Shown here piece after piece: positions 1-12,700 of a stretch of 64,000 bases of DNA. Each line of letters opens with the position of its first letter. The first letter of the stretch is position 1. The DNA comes from Gordionus sp. m RMFG-2023 (lineage: Eukaryota; Nematomorpha; Gordioida; Chordodea; Parachordodidae). A model generated the notes under the pieces. It saw only the letters and a program-made list of their open reading frames with translations, was not told the DNA's origin and did not search any database. Made by a program: the position numbers and the translations under genes. The stretch is from assembly GCF_954871325.1 (NCBI RefSeq), contig NC_088776.1, forward strand, positions 56,027,301 through 56,091,300, read 5' to 3'.

Positions 1-819
1 AGAGAAAACATCAAACACTCCTTAATCCAAATAAAAAAGGGGAAGGAGAAAAATTCTATTAAAATATTGGACTAGGCTCATCGTCCATTGATTTTTGTCC
101 CAAGGGACCTCAGACTTTAACCCAAACCACTTTAGATGATTTAATAACTGATTTTATTATAGATAGCATTTAGCCATTTTCAATTGCTGAAAATCCTTCA
201 TTTATAAAAATGATCAAAACATTAGCTCCACAAAAAAAAATAATTTGCCGACAGAAGTGGTTCTTACTGAAATCTAATACTTATTTATAATCATTTAATC
301 ATATATTATATTATTTTATTAATGATATATATAAATTATTTAAATTAATCATATATTATATTAATATCTAAAAATCATTATTTTAGCTATTTTTTGATAA
401 ATGTGATATCGAGTCAATAATTTTTTTAGATCATTTCGTGAATTTTCACAATAGAATCCTAATTTAGGTTTATTCAAACCTTATCTAAGAGTATAATAAA
501 AAATCTGTATATAGATACATTTTAAATTGTATCTGTATTTTAAATTGTATCTGTATTTTAAATTGTATCTGTATCAAGACAACTTTTTAGAAGCTGTATC
601 TGTATCTAGGTCTATTTAAAAAGTATCTTTTAACAACTCTGCTAATTTGACTTGCTGCATTATTTAGATCCGAAAACATTTTCTCCACATTAGCAGTATC
701 CGCATTCATTTATAGATACATATTTATTTTGCGTTTTTTATTACATTAAATCTCTTTTGGAGATGAATAATTAATAATAGTTATACTGATGAAGACGCAA
801 TAAAAAAAAAACTTGAGTA
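1..819. other. AT-rich stretch without a visible gene
   Basis: No coding region or recognisable element was seen on either strand. It may be a Pescadillo intron: the BRCT-coding exons expected after the exon ending at 6779 were not found between here and there. The only local structure is the short tandem repeat listed at 521-574. Confidence 0.5.
521..574. repeat. 18-bp tandem repeat, three copies
   Basis: The unit tttaaattgtatctgtat is present three times in a row with no change; related tctgtatc pieces continue to about 603. It is a short minisatellite with no visible coding role. Confidence 0.85.
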
Positions 820-927
820 GACTTGACTAGTGTTGTTAAACGGCTAAGCCGAGTCGACTTAGCTACGACTCGAGCCTAGTTTCTAGTCGATAAAATGGCT
901 CAGACTCGAGTCGACTAAATGAGCCGC

Positions 928-1141
928 ATTAGTCGACTCATTTAGTCGGCTCACTTAGTCGGCTTGCTTAGTCGGCTCGCTTAGTCGGCTCACTTAGTCG
1001 GCTCACTTAGTCGGCTCGCTTAGTCGGCTCACTTAGTCGGCTCACTTAGTCGGCTCGCTTAGTCGGCTCACTTAGTCGGCTCGCTTAGTCGGCTCGCTTA
1101 GTCGGCTCACTTAGTCGGCTCGCTTAGTCGGCTCACTTAGT
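928..1141. repeat. 13-bp subterminal repeat array of the giant hAT element (left arm)
   Basis: The unit cttagtcggctca, with a/g variation at its last base, repeats about 16-17 times. The matching stretch of the right arm (about 5757-5808) has only three or so copies in the opposite orientation. Subterminal short repeats are where hAT transposases commonly bind, so this array is a plausible transposase-binding platform; that role is inference. Confidence 0.85.
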
Positions 1142-1989
1142 GGACTCAGAGGTTAGCTTGAGTTTAATTTAAATTTAGAGTCAAAATTTATTTTTATGTT
1201 ATTAGATATTTTAAATAATAATGTAGAATTTTATTTATTTATTTTTAGTGAAATAATTTATTTTATTTATATTTAATGTTAATATTTTATTATTAGCAAA
1301 CAAAAAATTTTTTTAAATTTTATTTCAAATATGTTTTGATCTTATAATAAAAATGGATTTATTTATTTGATTTTTTTTAAATAAAAAAAAATTCATATTT
1401 TCGAGCTAAAAATTTTAAGCAAAAAATAATTTTTGAACAAAAATATTGAAACATATTTTGTTGATTTTTTTAATAAATTTTTAACTTTTTTAAGAAATAC
1501 TTTTGTTAATTTTATCATAAATAAATAATCTTTTAGGTCAAATCTTCTATAGTTTTTTTATATTATTTTTATAAATATATCTATATTTTAAGTTTATTTT
1601 ATTATAAGAGGTGGTTTTTCTAAATAATTTTTTTATTAATATATCTATATTTTAAGAATATATACTGGATTTTCTTTTTCTAAATAATTTTTTTTATAAA
1701 TATATCTATATTTTAAGTATATTAAAAGAGGTGGTTTTTCTAAATTATTTTTTTATTAATATTTATGTCAAACTTTTTTTAATGCGACAATTGTCATATG
1801 CGTTATTTTTTAAGATTTTTGAAATTTTTGGACACAAAAGGGTTATAATATAATTTATATTGTAAAGATATTATATTATAAATTCAATAAAGATGTTCCC
1901 TGGAAAAATGATAATTATCATAATAGGTAGGTATTTTTGAACATATAAGATTTTTTTGTGACGCTAATGGGTAAAAATATGTTTCTTTA

Positions 1990-3600
1990 ACAGGTAAAAT
2001 TTAATGTAGATGTACCCTAGATAAAAGACAATTGTCATAATAGTAATTTTTAAAGTTTTTCGAATTTTTTTGACGTAAATTGGCTAAAATAAGCTTTGCT
2101 AACATGTTTAAATAAAATTTTAGTGAAGATGTAAGATAGATAAGTGACAATTGTCATAATCGTTGTTTTTAAAGTTTTTCGAATTTTTTTGACGTAAATG
2201 GACTAAAATAAGCATTGCTAACATGATTAAATAAAATTTTAGTGGAGATGTACCATAGATAAGTGACAATTGTCATAATCGTTGTTTTTAAAGTTTTTCG
2301 AATTTTTTTGACGTAAATGGGCTAAAATAAGCATTGCTAACATGTTTAAATAAAATTTTAGTGGAGATGTACCATAGATAAGTGACAATTGTCATAATCG
2401 TTGTTTTTAAAGTTTTTCGAATTTTTTTGACGTAAATGGGCTAAAATAAGCATTGCTAACATGTTTAAATAAAATTTTAGTGAAGATGTACGATAGATAA
2501 GTGACAATTGTCATAATCGTTGTTTTTAAAGTTTTTCGAATTTTTTTGACGTAAATGGGCTAAAATAAGCATTGCTAACATGTTTAAATAAAATTTTAGT
2601 GAAGATGTACGATAGATAAGTGACAATTGTCATAATCGTTGTTTTTAAAGTTTTTCGAATTTTTTTGACGTAAATGGGCTAAAATAAGCTTTGCTAACAT
2701 GTTTAAATAAAATTTTAGTGAAGATGTACGATAGATAAGTGACAATTGTCATAATCGTTTCTTTTAAAGCTTTTCGAATTTTTTTGACGTAAATGGGCTA
2801 AAATAAGCATTGCTAACATGTTTAAATAATATTTTAGTGGTAATGTACCCTAGATAAGTGACAATTGTCATAATCGTTGTTTTTAAAATTTTTCGAATTT
2901 TTTTGACGTAAATGGACTAAAATAAGCATTGCTAACATGATTAAATAAAATTTTAGTGGAGATGTACCATAGATAAGTGACAATTGTCATAATCGTTGTT
3001 TTTAAAGTTTTTCGAATTTTTTTGACGTAAATGGGCTAAAATAAGCATTGCTAACATGTTTAAATAATATTTTAGTGGTAATGTACCCTAGATAAGTGAC
3101 AATTGTCATAATCGTTGTTTTTAAAGTTTTTCGAATTTTTTTGACGTAAATGGGTTAAAATAAGCATTGCTAACATGTTTAAATAAAATTAAGTGAAGAT
3201 ATACCCTAGATAAGTGACAATTGTCATAATCGTTGTTTTTAAAGTTTTTCGAATTTTTTTGACGTAAATGGGCTAAAATAAGCATTGCTAACATGATTAA
3301 ATAAAATTTTAGTGGAGATGTACCATAGATAAGTGACAATTGTCATAATAGTTATTTTTAAAGTTTTTGACGTAAATAGGCTAAAATAAGTATTGCTAAC
3401 ATGTCTAAATATAATTTCAGTGAAGATGTACCCTAGAAAAGTAACAATTGTCATAATAATTATTTTTAAAGTTTTTTTAATTTTTTTGACTTAAATAGGC
3501 TAAAATAAGTATTGCTAACATATCTAAATAAACCTTCAGTGAAGATGTACCCTAGATAAGTGACAATTGTCATAATCATTATTTTATAATTTTATTGATG
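1990..3600. repeat. 119-bp tandem array, left arm, about 14 units
   Basis: Successive units of about 119 bp each contain the 12-bp perfect palindrome TGACAATTGTCA, or a one-base variant, starting near 2026, 2146, 2263, 2382 and so on to 3559. The rest of the unit is highly conserved in the middle of the array and more divergent at its outer edge, the usual sign of homogenisation by unequal exchange. Short open frames through it are by-products of the repeat, not genes. Confidence 0.95.
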
Positions 3601-3827
3601 CAAATCGATAAAAATATAGATTTTAATCATGTTAATTTAAGCTCGCGTGTTGTTATTATGGCATTTATATATCAAATTGTTTAATTAATTAAAAAGTAAA
3701 TGTTTAGCATGAATTATAATTTTATTCATATAAATAAAACTTATATTTTATATATTCGTTTGTTTAAATCAATTTATTTTATATTAACCTATTAAACAAT
3801 TAATTTAAGAATGTATATAAATTACAA
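3601..3827. other. Unique central loop of the giant hAT element
   Basis: This AT-rich single-copy spacer separates the two inverted arrays. No gene, promoter or origin was recognised in it. Confidence 0.6.
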
Positions 3828-4930
3828 CGATTATGACAATTGTCACTTATCTATGGTACATCTCCACTAAAATATTATTTAAACATGTTAGCAAAGCTTA
3901 TTTTAGCCCATTTACGTCAAAAAAATTCGAAAAACTTTAAAAACAACGATTATGACAATTGTCACTTATCTATCGTACACCTTCACTTAAATTTTATTTT
4001 AACATGTTAGCAATGCTTATTTTAGCCCATTTACGTCAAAAAAATTCGAAAAACTTTAAAAACAACGATTATGACAATTGTCACTTATCTAGGGTACATT
4101 ACCACTAAAATATTATTTAAACATGTTAGCAATGCTTATTTTAGCCCATTTACGTCAAAAAAATTCGAAAAACTTTAAAAACAACGATTATGACAATTGT
4201 CACTTATCTAGGGTACATCTCCACTAAAATATTATTTAAACATGTTAGCAATGCTTATTTTAGCCCATTTACGTCAAAAAAATTCGAAAAACTTTAAAAA
4301 CAACGATTATGACAATTGTCACTTATCTATCGTACACCTTCACTTAAATTTTATTTAAACATGTTAGCAATGCTTATTTTAGCCCATTTACGTCAAAAAA
4401 ATTCGAAAAACTTTAAAAACAACGATTATGACAATTGTCACTTATCTAGGGTACATCTCCACTAAAATATTATTTAAACATGTTAGCAATGCTTATTTTA
4501 GCCCATTTACGTCAAAAAAATTCGAAAAACTTTAAAAACAACGATTATGACAATTGTCACTTATCTAGGGTACATCTTCACTTAAATTTTATTTAAACAT
4601 GTTAGCAATGCTTATTTTAGCCCATTTACGTTAAAAAAATTCGAAAAACTTTAAAAACAACGATTATGACAATTGTCACTTATCTAAGGTACATCTTCAC
4701 TAAAATTTTATTTAAACATGTTAGCAATGTTTATTTTAGCCCTTTTACGTCAAAAAAATTCGAAAAACTTTAAAAACAACGATTATGACAATTGTCATCT
4801 AGGGTACATATTCACTAAAGTTTTATTTAGACATGTTAGCAATGTTTATTTTAGCCTATTTACGTCAAAAAAATTTAAAAAACTTTAAAAACAATGATTA
4901 TGACAATTGTCATTTATCTAGGGTACATCT
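3828..4930. repeat. 119-bp tandem array, right arm, about 10 units, inverted
   Basis: These are the same units as at 1990-3600 in reverse orientation, with the palindrome near 3832, 3952, 4072, 4192, 4311, 4429, 4548, 4667, 4786 and 4900. The right arm has fewer units than the left, so the arms have changed copy number independently since the inversion. Confidence 0.95.
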
Positions 4931-5905
4931 ACATTAAATTTTACCTGTTAAAGAAACATATTTTTGCCCATTAGCGTCACAAAAAAATCTTATATGTTCA
5001 AAAATATACCTACCTATTATGATAATTATCATTTTTCCAGGGAACATCTTCATTGAATTTATAATATAATATCTTTACAATATAAATTATATTATAACCC
5101 TTTTGTGTCCAAAAATTTCAAAAATCTTAAAAATTAACGCATATGACAATTGTCGCATTAAAAAAAAGTTTGACATAAATATTAATAAAAAAATAATTTA
5201 GAAAAACCACCTCTTTTAATATACTTAAAATATAGATATATTTTAAAAAAAAATTATTTAGAAAAAGAAAAACCACCTCTTTTAATATTCTTAAAATATA
5301 AATATATTTATTAAAAAAATATTTAGAAAAAGCCACCTCCAATAATAAACTTAAAATATAGATATATTTATAAAAATAATATAAAAAAACTATAGAAGAT
5401 TTGACCTAAAAGATTATTTATTTATGATATAATTAAAAAAAGAATAAAATTTTATGATAAAACAAAAGAATAAAATTTCTTCAAAAAATCAGCAAAATAT
5501 GTTTCAAAAATATTTTTTGCTTAAAATTTTTAGCTCAAAAATATTAATTTTTTTTTATTTAAAAAAAAATCAAATAAATAAATCCATTTTTTTATAATCA
5601 AATCAAAACATATTATTTGCATTAAATAAAATATAAATAAAATAAATTATTTTACTAAAAATAAATAAATAAAATTCTACATTATTATTTAAAATTTCTC
5701 AATAACATAAAAATAATTTTTGGCTCTAAATTTAAAATAAACTCAAGCTACCCTCTGAGCCCACTAAGTGAGCCGACTAAGCGAGCCGACTAAGTGAGCC
5801 GACTCATGCGGCTCCTTGATCGGTTTGAGTCGGAGCCGTTTTTTACGACTACGACTCGAGTCGCAAGTCGTAAGAACTCGACTTTTTAACAACACTAGAC
5901 TTGAC

Positions 5906-6778
5906 TTCAAAGTCAAGGTAATAAGTCAATGAACATTCAAAGTTTTCAAATGTTACTAATCCCAGAAAATAATAGAAAGATGTAACAATACCCATATGAT
6001 GATCACCTACCAATGTTTGAATGATTATTTTAAAAAATGAGTACAGTGGCACAAGTGCTGTAAAGCTGTGTCGAACGACGTTACTTTTTTATGAGGAAGT
6101 GGAATGCAGTTCGTTACTCGTTTCTAATGGGATGGTAACGATTAACGGTTTCTTTTTTTGAATAACGGTTACGCAAAACGTTACTTTATATTATAAATTT
6201 TAATTAAACTCTGACAAATATAAAATGAATTTTGGATAAGGATCTGAATGAAAATCCTTGTTAAGATGATCTAGTATTTTTGAAAATAAAGATCTTTCTT
6301 TAATTATTTTTAATAAATTCCCCCACTGACTTTTTTTCTATGAAAAAAAATTTTTTCTATAAGAAGCTTTTATATAAAAAATTATGCAATGCCATATGGA
6401 ATCATTGGCACATTATTATGTATAAAATTGTACAAAATATAAATTTTATTTTTTTTGTAAGATAGAAAACAATTTCTATTATTATTCAAGCACAAAGAAA
6501 GGTTGCATTTTGTACATAGAATCCTGTAATAACTTATTATACAATCTTTGCACCGCTACTTTTCTTCATAACCGATGGTCAATGCCCTATTTTATCAAAT
6601 TTTATATTGGCCGAATACTTCTAGATTTCCTAATTTTTTTCGCTCTCCAGTGCAGGTCTGCCTAACTTTCCTATATTTTCTTTACCGGCCAGCATTAAAA
6701 GATCATAAAAAATTTATTAATCCCAGCCCCCAACCCCCAAAAAAAAAATTAATATGAATAAATAAAATTTCAGTGTAC
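5906..6778. other. Probable Pescadillo intron sequence
   Basis: No further Pescadillo exon was found here on the minus strand. A patch rich in gtaacg/cgttac motifs at about 6060-6190 resembles another at 60660-60770 and may be a fragment of a dispersed element. Confidence 0.4.
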
Positions 6779-9700
6779 TTAATAATGAAGGTAAGAGCGT
6801 CTTTGGGAACTTCCCGGTTCAAGAAAAATCTCAGGTTTTGGAATAAATTTTGGTCAAAAACGTCCTTTACTTCGTTTTCGATGGTTCCGCCATGTAAAAT
6901 TTTTAGCTCTTCATCGTCTAAATTGTGTGCAAGATCTGATTGCAAATTCTCCTGTTTACGTTTCCCCAAATAAATATATTATTATTAACTCTCATTATCA
7001 GAGTTCATAACTATTTTAATAAACGTATTTACGAAAATGGGTGGCCTAAGAATGAAAAAATAATTCGTGATGAGGACTTTGACATACCCGATAAAAATGT
7101 TGTATTTCCGATCCTTCGCCAACTTCCAAAACTATATAGCCAAATTTTTATTCTATAAAAAAAATCCTCTGAATTCTTAGAGGCTAAAGTCATCTTTTTA
7201 GGCAAAAATTTGGGCTAATTCATATTGGAGTTAGCTAACGTTTGGGTGATATAATATAAAACAACATTATTCGGTGGAGGTCCATATTTAGCCTAATTTT
7301 CCAGGACGCAGTCCCAAATTTTTTTGATTTGTCCCAAACCCGATCAAATATAAAAATTATTTGATTGATCAAAATTTATTTGGAGAATAATAAGTATATT
7401 TTTTTATATTTTTGTCCATAAACATTGATATGCTTAGAAATTTATGTTGCAATTTTTTTAAAATTGTTTTATTTTTATTGACCAAAATAGAGCTATAAAT
7501 GACGAATAGAAGAGGGGGGAGCGTTCAAGGGCATAAAAAGATAGTGAACCAAAAAAAAATATTACTACAAAAATACAAAAATTGAGACATTTTATGGGTT
7601 TGCAAATTCAAATTTTAATCGTCTGCTTATCAGTTGTATTAATTTCAAATAATTTTCATATATTAGAGAGTAAATAGGTACGTATTCATAATATATTTAT
7701 AACTACCCTGCATTTTATTAAATAATGATTGTCAAACGTTCAAGGAATGCTTTAGTATAAGGTTTCCAACTAAAATTATTTCTAGTAAATAAAAACATGA
7801 TATTTGAATGTAATTCTTATTTCTTAAAATTTTTAATGATGCAAAAATAAATAAATTAAGGTCATTGATTTATATAAAATCAAATAGAAAATAAGTCGTT
7901 TTGAAATAGGAAAAAATTTTATGGTATATTTTTTTTATATATTTAATTACAAAAAATAATCTTAAGGTAAAAAAAAAAAATTAGGGAAGAACTTAAATTT
8001 AGGCTTATCCGAACTTCGTTTATTAAAGATAGATTAAATTTTCCTTATTTTTTTTCTTTTAGAAAATTGTTGTCCATTAAATTTTATGCGTGGGCATGAT
8101 GTAAGGATATTATAACAATCAAATTTAAATTTCAAATAATTTTAAATTACAATTACGTAGAAAAAAAATTGTAAAGAATATAGAAGAAAACATCGTGTTA
8201 TGAAAAGTACGAAAACCTGGTAAACGTCATTGTTAATTTTAAGGAGATCCTCGTTGAAGGACCCCAATCTCTCGAGTTGACTATCATGCTGGGTGTACAT
8301 GCTTATCTCGGTATCGATAGAGTTGGTGGCGAATGATCTAGAAAACTTTGTTTTGGGAACATTTAATATTATGCCAGGGAATCTTAGAATTTTTTAAAAA
8401 AAGGGGGAGGAAAATTGAAATATATTGGTTGTCCAATCTCCCGTTCATCCGGAATGAAGGCGAAAATGACTTAAGATATCGTTTATGGTTTACATATATT
8501 TTTTTTATAAAACCTTTAGAACCAGAGTGTGGAATAGTTACATCCTAGTTATATTTGAACAAAATATTAGGTTATTTCCTCCATTTCTCATAAATTTTAA
8601 ATTTTATTAAATTAATCGTAATATATGTTATAATTTTTATATTATACCAAGTATGGTAGTTATTAAATAGAGGAAAATGGAAATCGGTTGCTTCCTTTTA
8701 TTTTGGGGTTCAATTGATTTTTTTTTATCGAAATAAATGTTTTTTTTTTACTCGAAAAATATTACAACACAAAACAAAGCTTTTTCACAAACACACAAAT
8801 CTAACTTTTATTTTCTTAAATTCTTCAATATTTATAATAATCAAAAAAAAAAAAATTATGCATAAAAAAATTATAATAAACAAATTATAAAAATAAATCA
8901 ATTAACAATTAAATCTACGACAATGATACATTACTATAACTAATTACATAAACATCTAACATTAAAAATAAATGAATTTACAATTAAATCTACGACAATG
9001 ATACATCATTACTAAAAACTAATTACATTAACAATTAAAATTGGACAGTAATAAACTTGGCAAAATTAATGACCACATACCACACCTTCCCCTCAAAAAA
9101 AACTAGACTCCTCTCCCTCCTTATCCGATAACATGTATTGAGACTCCGTTTCCTTCTTTTCCCCCTCCTGTCCATCCATTTGGCCCTGCCACATTTCCAC
9201 TTAGTCTCCATAACTCTTCCCAAGCATCTGTTTCATCGGGATCCCGTTGCTCGTCACCCGTTATATCGCCCTGACCGCCGCGGCCTTCCTCCGCTTCCCA
9301 AGACTCCGGTATGATTACATTACTGGTTACACGCATATTCGATCCTTGTTATTCCCCCGGCCATGGGTCCACCCTTCCATAGTACTATCTGGCTCTTCCT
9401 TTGGCCAAGTCTCATATACTCCCGTTGGCTCCAATACTAATACTTCAGTCTGCCTCTCTTGCCTTTGAACGTTCCTTGAAAACATACTTCTAATATGTCT
9501 TTGCTCCCCACACCTATAGCAACGCCGATGGTCCACTCGAACGTGGCGGTCAGGGCGATATAACGGGTGTGACGAGCAACCGAAGTCTTGGGAAGCGAAG
9601 GAAGGCCACGACGGTCAACGAGTGACGAGCAACGGGATCCCGGTGAAACAGATGCTTAGGAAGAGTTATGGAGACTAAGTGGAAACGTGGCAGGGCCGAA

Positions 9701-12700
9701 TGGATGTATAGGAGGGGAGAAGGAGGAAACGGAGTCTCAAGTGTAGATCGAGAATTAGACCACCTCCTAGAATACATGTTGTCGGATGAGGAGGGAGAGG
9801 AGTCTAGTTTTGTTTAAGGGGAAGGTGTGATATGTGGTCATTAGTTTTGCCAAGTTTATTACTGTCGCAATTTTAAAAGTTAATGTAATTAGTTATAATA
9901 ATAATGTATCAATGTCGTAGATTTAATTGTAAATTCATTTATTTTTAATGTTAGATGTTAATATAATTAGTTATAGTAAATCATTGTCGTAGACTTAATT
10001 GTTAATTTATTTATTTGTAAAATTTGTTTATTGTAAGGATTTGATTATTAATTAATTAATTAATTTTTTTTTAATTTGTTTATTATATTTTGTATGCGTA
10101 ATAAAATTTTTAAAAATTATATTTATTATTATTATAAATATTTAAGAATTTAAGAAAAATAAGGGTAGTTTTTTTGTGTTTATGAAAGGCTTGGTATTGT
10201 GTTGTAAATAAAAAAACATATTTATTTCGTTAAAAATAATCAAGTGAACCCCAAAATAAAAGGAAGTAACCCATTTCCATTTTCTTCTATTTAATAACTA
10301 CCATACTAGGTAAAAACATTATATATATATTTTGTAAAATTTACCCCCTTTTAATAATCTAGCAAAACTTATTTATAAAATAAATAATATTTTAAAATGA
10401 TGGCTAATTAGTTAAGAAAAATAACTATAATTTGAAGAGAAAAAACTATGAAAGGATTAGCAAAAATTTATAACATTTCAGTTCTCTCATTTAGATTTTT
10501 CCCATATCGATTTGATCAGGAAATTATAATGGTTCAATTTGGTTTCGTGATTCGGTTAAGTTCGACACCCCATTTAACTTAGGTAAAACTGGCCATAATT
10601 TCTCCGATTCTGATCTGTCAGGATTAATCCATATAATTTTTTTTTGAAGAACAAATAAGTAAAAATAGGGAAAATATGATAGATGGAAAATAATGTAAGA
10701 AGAAAAAAAAGAAGGAAAAATTACTTTGGGTGGGTAAATTAAATTGTTATCGGTGTAGAGTTTGTAATTAACGAAACCGAGCAAGTTGATGTAAAAGTCT
10801 ATGAAAGTGCACATCATCTTAAGGTCCACCTCGATATCCGCCTACGCCATTCATAAGAATCAATAAAATAAATAATAATTCATTATATTATTATACACCA
10901 TACCGTAAATGGAAATTCGTATGGAACAACCCAGGTAATCAATTGACCCATTATGGAAATCTGATAGTATATTCCTTTGATTGATAAGAAAACCTAATAA
11001 GGTTTTGTTTATTTTTTAAAAGATAAACATATTAAAATTATGGGTTGTTTTTAAAGGTCTAAAATGATTTTCATTTTTTTTTAAAAAAAATAGTCAAAAA
11101 ATCAAGAGTCAGGAGAAGTATTCATTTCTAAATCAACCAATTATAGATTCCAAAATTCTTCCCCTTTCAACTGAACGCCAACAAAAAAAACAATAGAAGT
11201 AAATTTGATAAAAAAAAATGGAAATTAAAAAATTAAACGTTTACAAAAAAATGACCAGGAATAATGATATTATTCTGTTTTGCTGATGCAGAGTGATAAA
11301 TCATATATTTTTTGGGGGAACCCAGCAAGTACCAAAGCACATTTGAATATATATATGTTTTTTAAATCATATTCCCATTGAGCTTTTCTAAAATCATTAG
11401 GGCTGTGCCGATATTAAATATCGGATCAGTACCGATATTTAGTGTTTTCCAAAAATGTCGGATCGGCGCCGGTATCTGTAAAACCCGATCCGATCTTTTT
11501 TTTTATTATTTTATTTTATGTTATGTATATTTATATTACATTATTATAAAATTTTCTAAATAATTTTTTTTTTAAACAATGCAAATGCACAACACTCTCT
11601 AAATTTTATTTCTTTTTTAAATAGATTTATAGTATTTTAAAAGTTTTTTTATAAAAATAGAAAAGAACACCAAATGTTTAATTTAATTTAATAACGCCAA
11701 TTTTATTATTTATACTTTAAATAAAAGAATTTTTTTAAATATGGTATCTGAATTATATAATTATGCAAAATGCGTTATCTGCGGAATCATCTGAGTCTGC
11801 CTTCAGTAGGCAGGGGATATAGATAATCCATATCTAGAAGCAGATCCTTCAGAAACCTGCAGCCTGGCCCTAAGCCCGGCCCGTATTTTAATTTTTTAAA
11901 TTAACCCAGGCCAGGCCTGAAAATTTTTTTTAAAAAAAATCCGTGCCCGACCATATATTTTAAAGCCAAATGTTTGAAATCGCCATTATTAACTATAAAA
12001 ATCAAAAATAAATAAACTATATTTAAAAAAAGGGCTGGTCGGACCTTAAAATATAAAACCCGGGCCGAGCTGAGCCGGGCTGTAAAAAATTTTTGAAAAA
12101 AAAAATCCAGGCAGTTCGAATGGTACCTCTGCAGGTCTCTGCCTCTAATATTTATTTAAAAAATCTAATATATTAGAATTTTATAATTCATTACAACATA
12201 AAATGGATATATTATTAAATATATAGTTTTTTAATTATAACCTTAATTATAAAAATAAAAAAATTATGCATAACTCAATTTTTTGCATAAAAAAATGTTG
12301 ATTTCTTAATTACATTTGGTTCAAAAGAAGGTGGTGAAAAATCAGTATAAATATCGGATCCGTTTTGAAGCAATATCGGAAAATATAGGATCGGATAGGT
12401 GAAAAATATGAGAATCGGCACAGCCCTAAACATGCATTTTTGGTTCCAAAACCTTCTGGAAGAGTGGTATAAAATAAATTTTTATATCTCAGAGCTAGGT
12501 CCACAATTTATATTTATTTTGAGGCCTAAGCTTGACCCAACTTACAGCTCTGATTTTAATTACAAATATTAATATATTATAAATAAATATATCATTACTT
12601 TTCTAAGTGCCCGAGTTTGAAGGACAAAGTTTGAAAATTCGACTTTTTATATTTTATATTTATAAATAATTATAAAGTTTTAAAAATTAAAAATGATTTT

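Larger units (their letters stand above)
828..5897. mobile_element. Giant non-autonomous hAT element with inverted tandem-array arms
   Basis: The left end reads TAGTGTTGTTAAA and the right end is its reverse complement. The 8 bp before it (820-827) and after it (5898-5905) are both GACTTGAC, a perfect target duplication of the length hAT transposases make. The arms (about 828-3600 and 3828-5897) are inverted copies of one another around a loop of roughly 230 bp. Each arm carries, from the outside in, 13-bp subterminal repeats, about 1 kb of AT-rich sequence and a 119-bp tandem array. No transposase reading frame is present, so it would depend on a hAT transposase supplied elsewhere. It lies downstream of the last Pescadillo exon seen and may sit in an intron of that gene. 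At about 5.1 kb it is far longer than usual MITEs. Confidence 0.9.

Noticed and set aside
3121-3454. Minus-strand open frames of about 70 codons
   Set aside because: They are translations of the 119-bp tandem unit and repeat the same peptide; they are not genes.
1990-4930. Regularly spaced repeats resembling a CRISPR array
   Set aside because: The whole 119-bp unit is conserved rather than a short repeat with unique spacers, the array inverts halfway, and it sits inside a hAT element of a eukaryotic genome.
10524-10829. A separate 101-codon gene
   Set aside because: Only its first third is coding; it is the Pescadillo exon 10725-10841 read on into the following intron.
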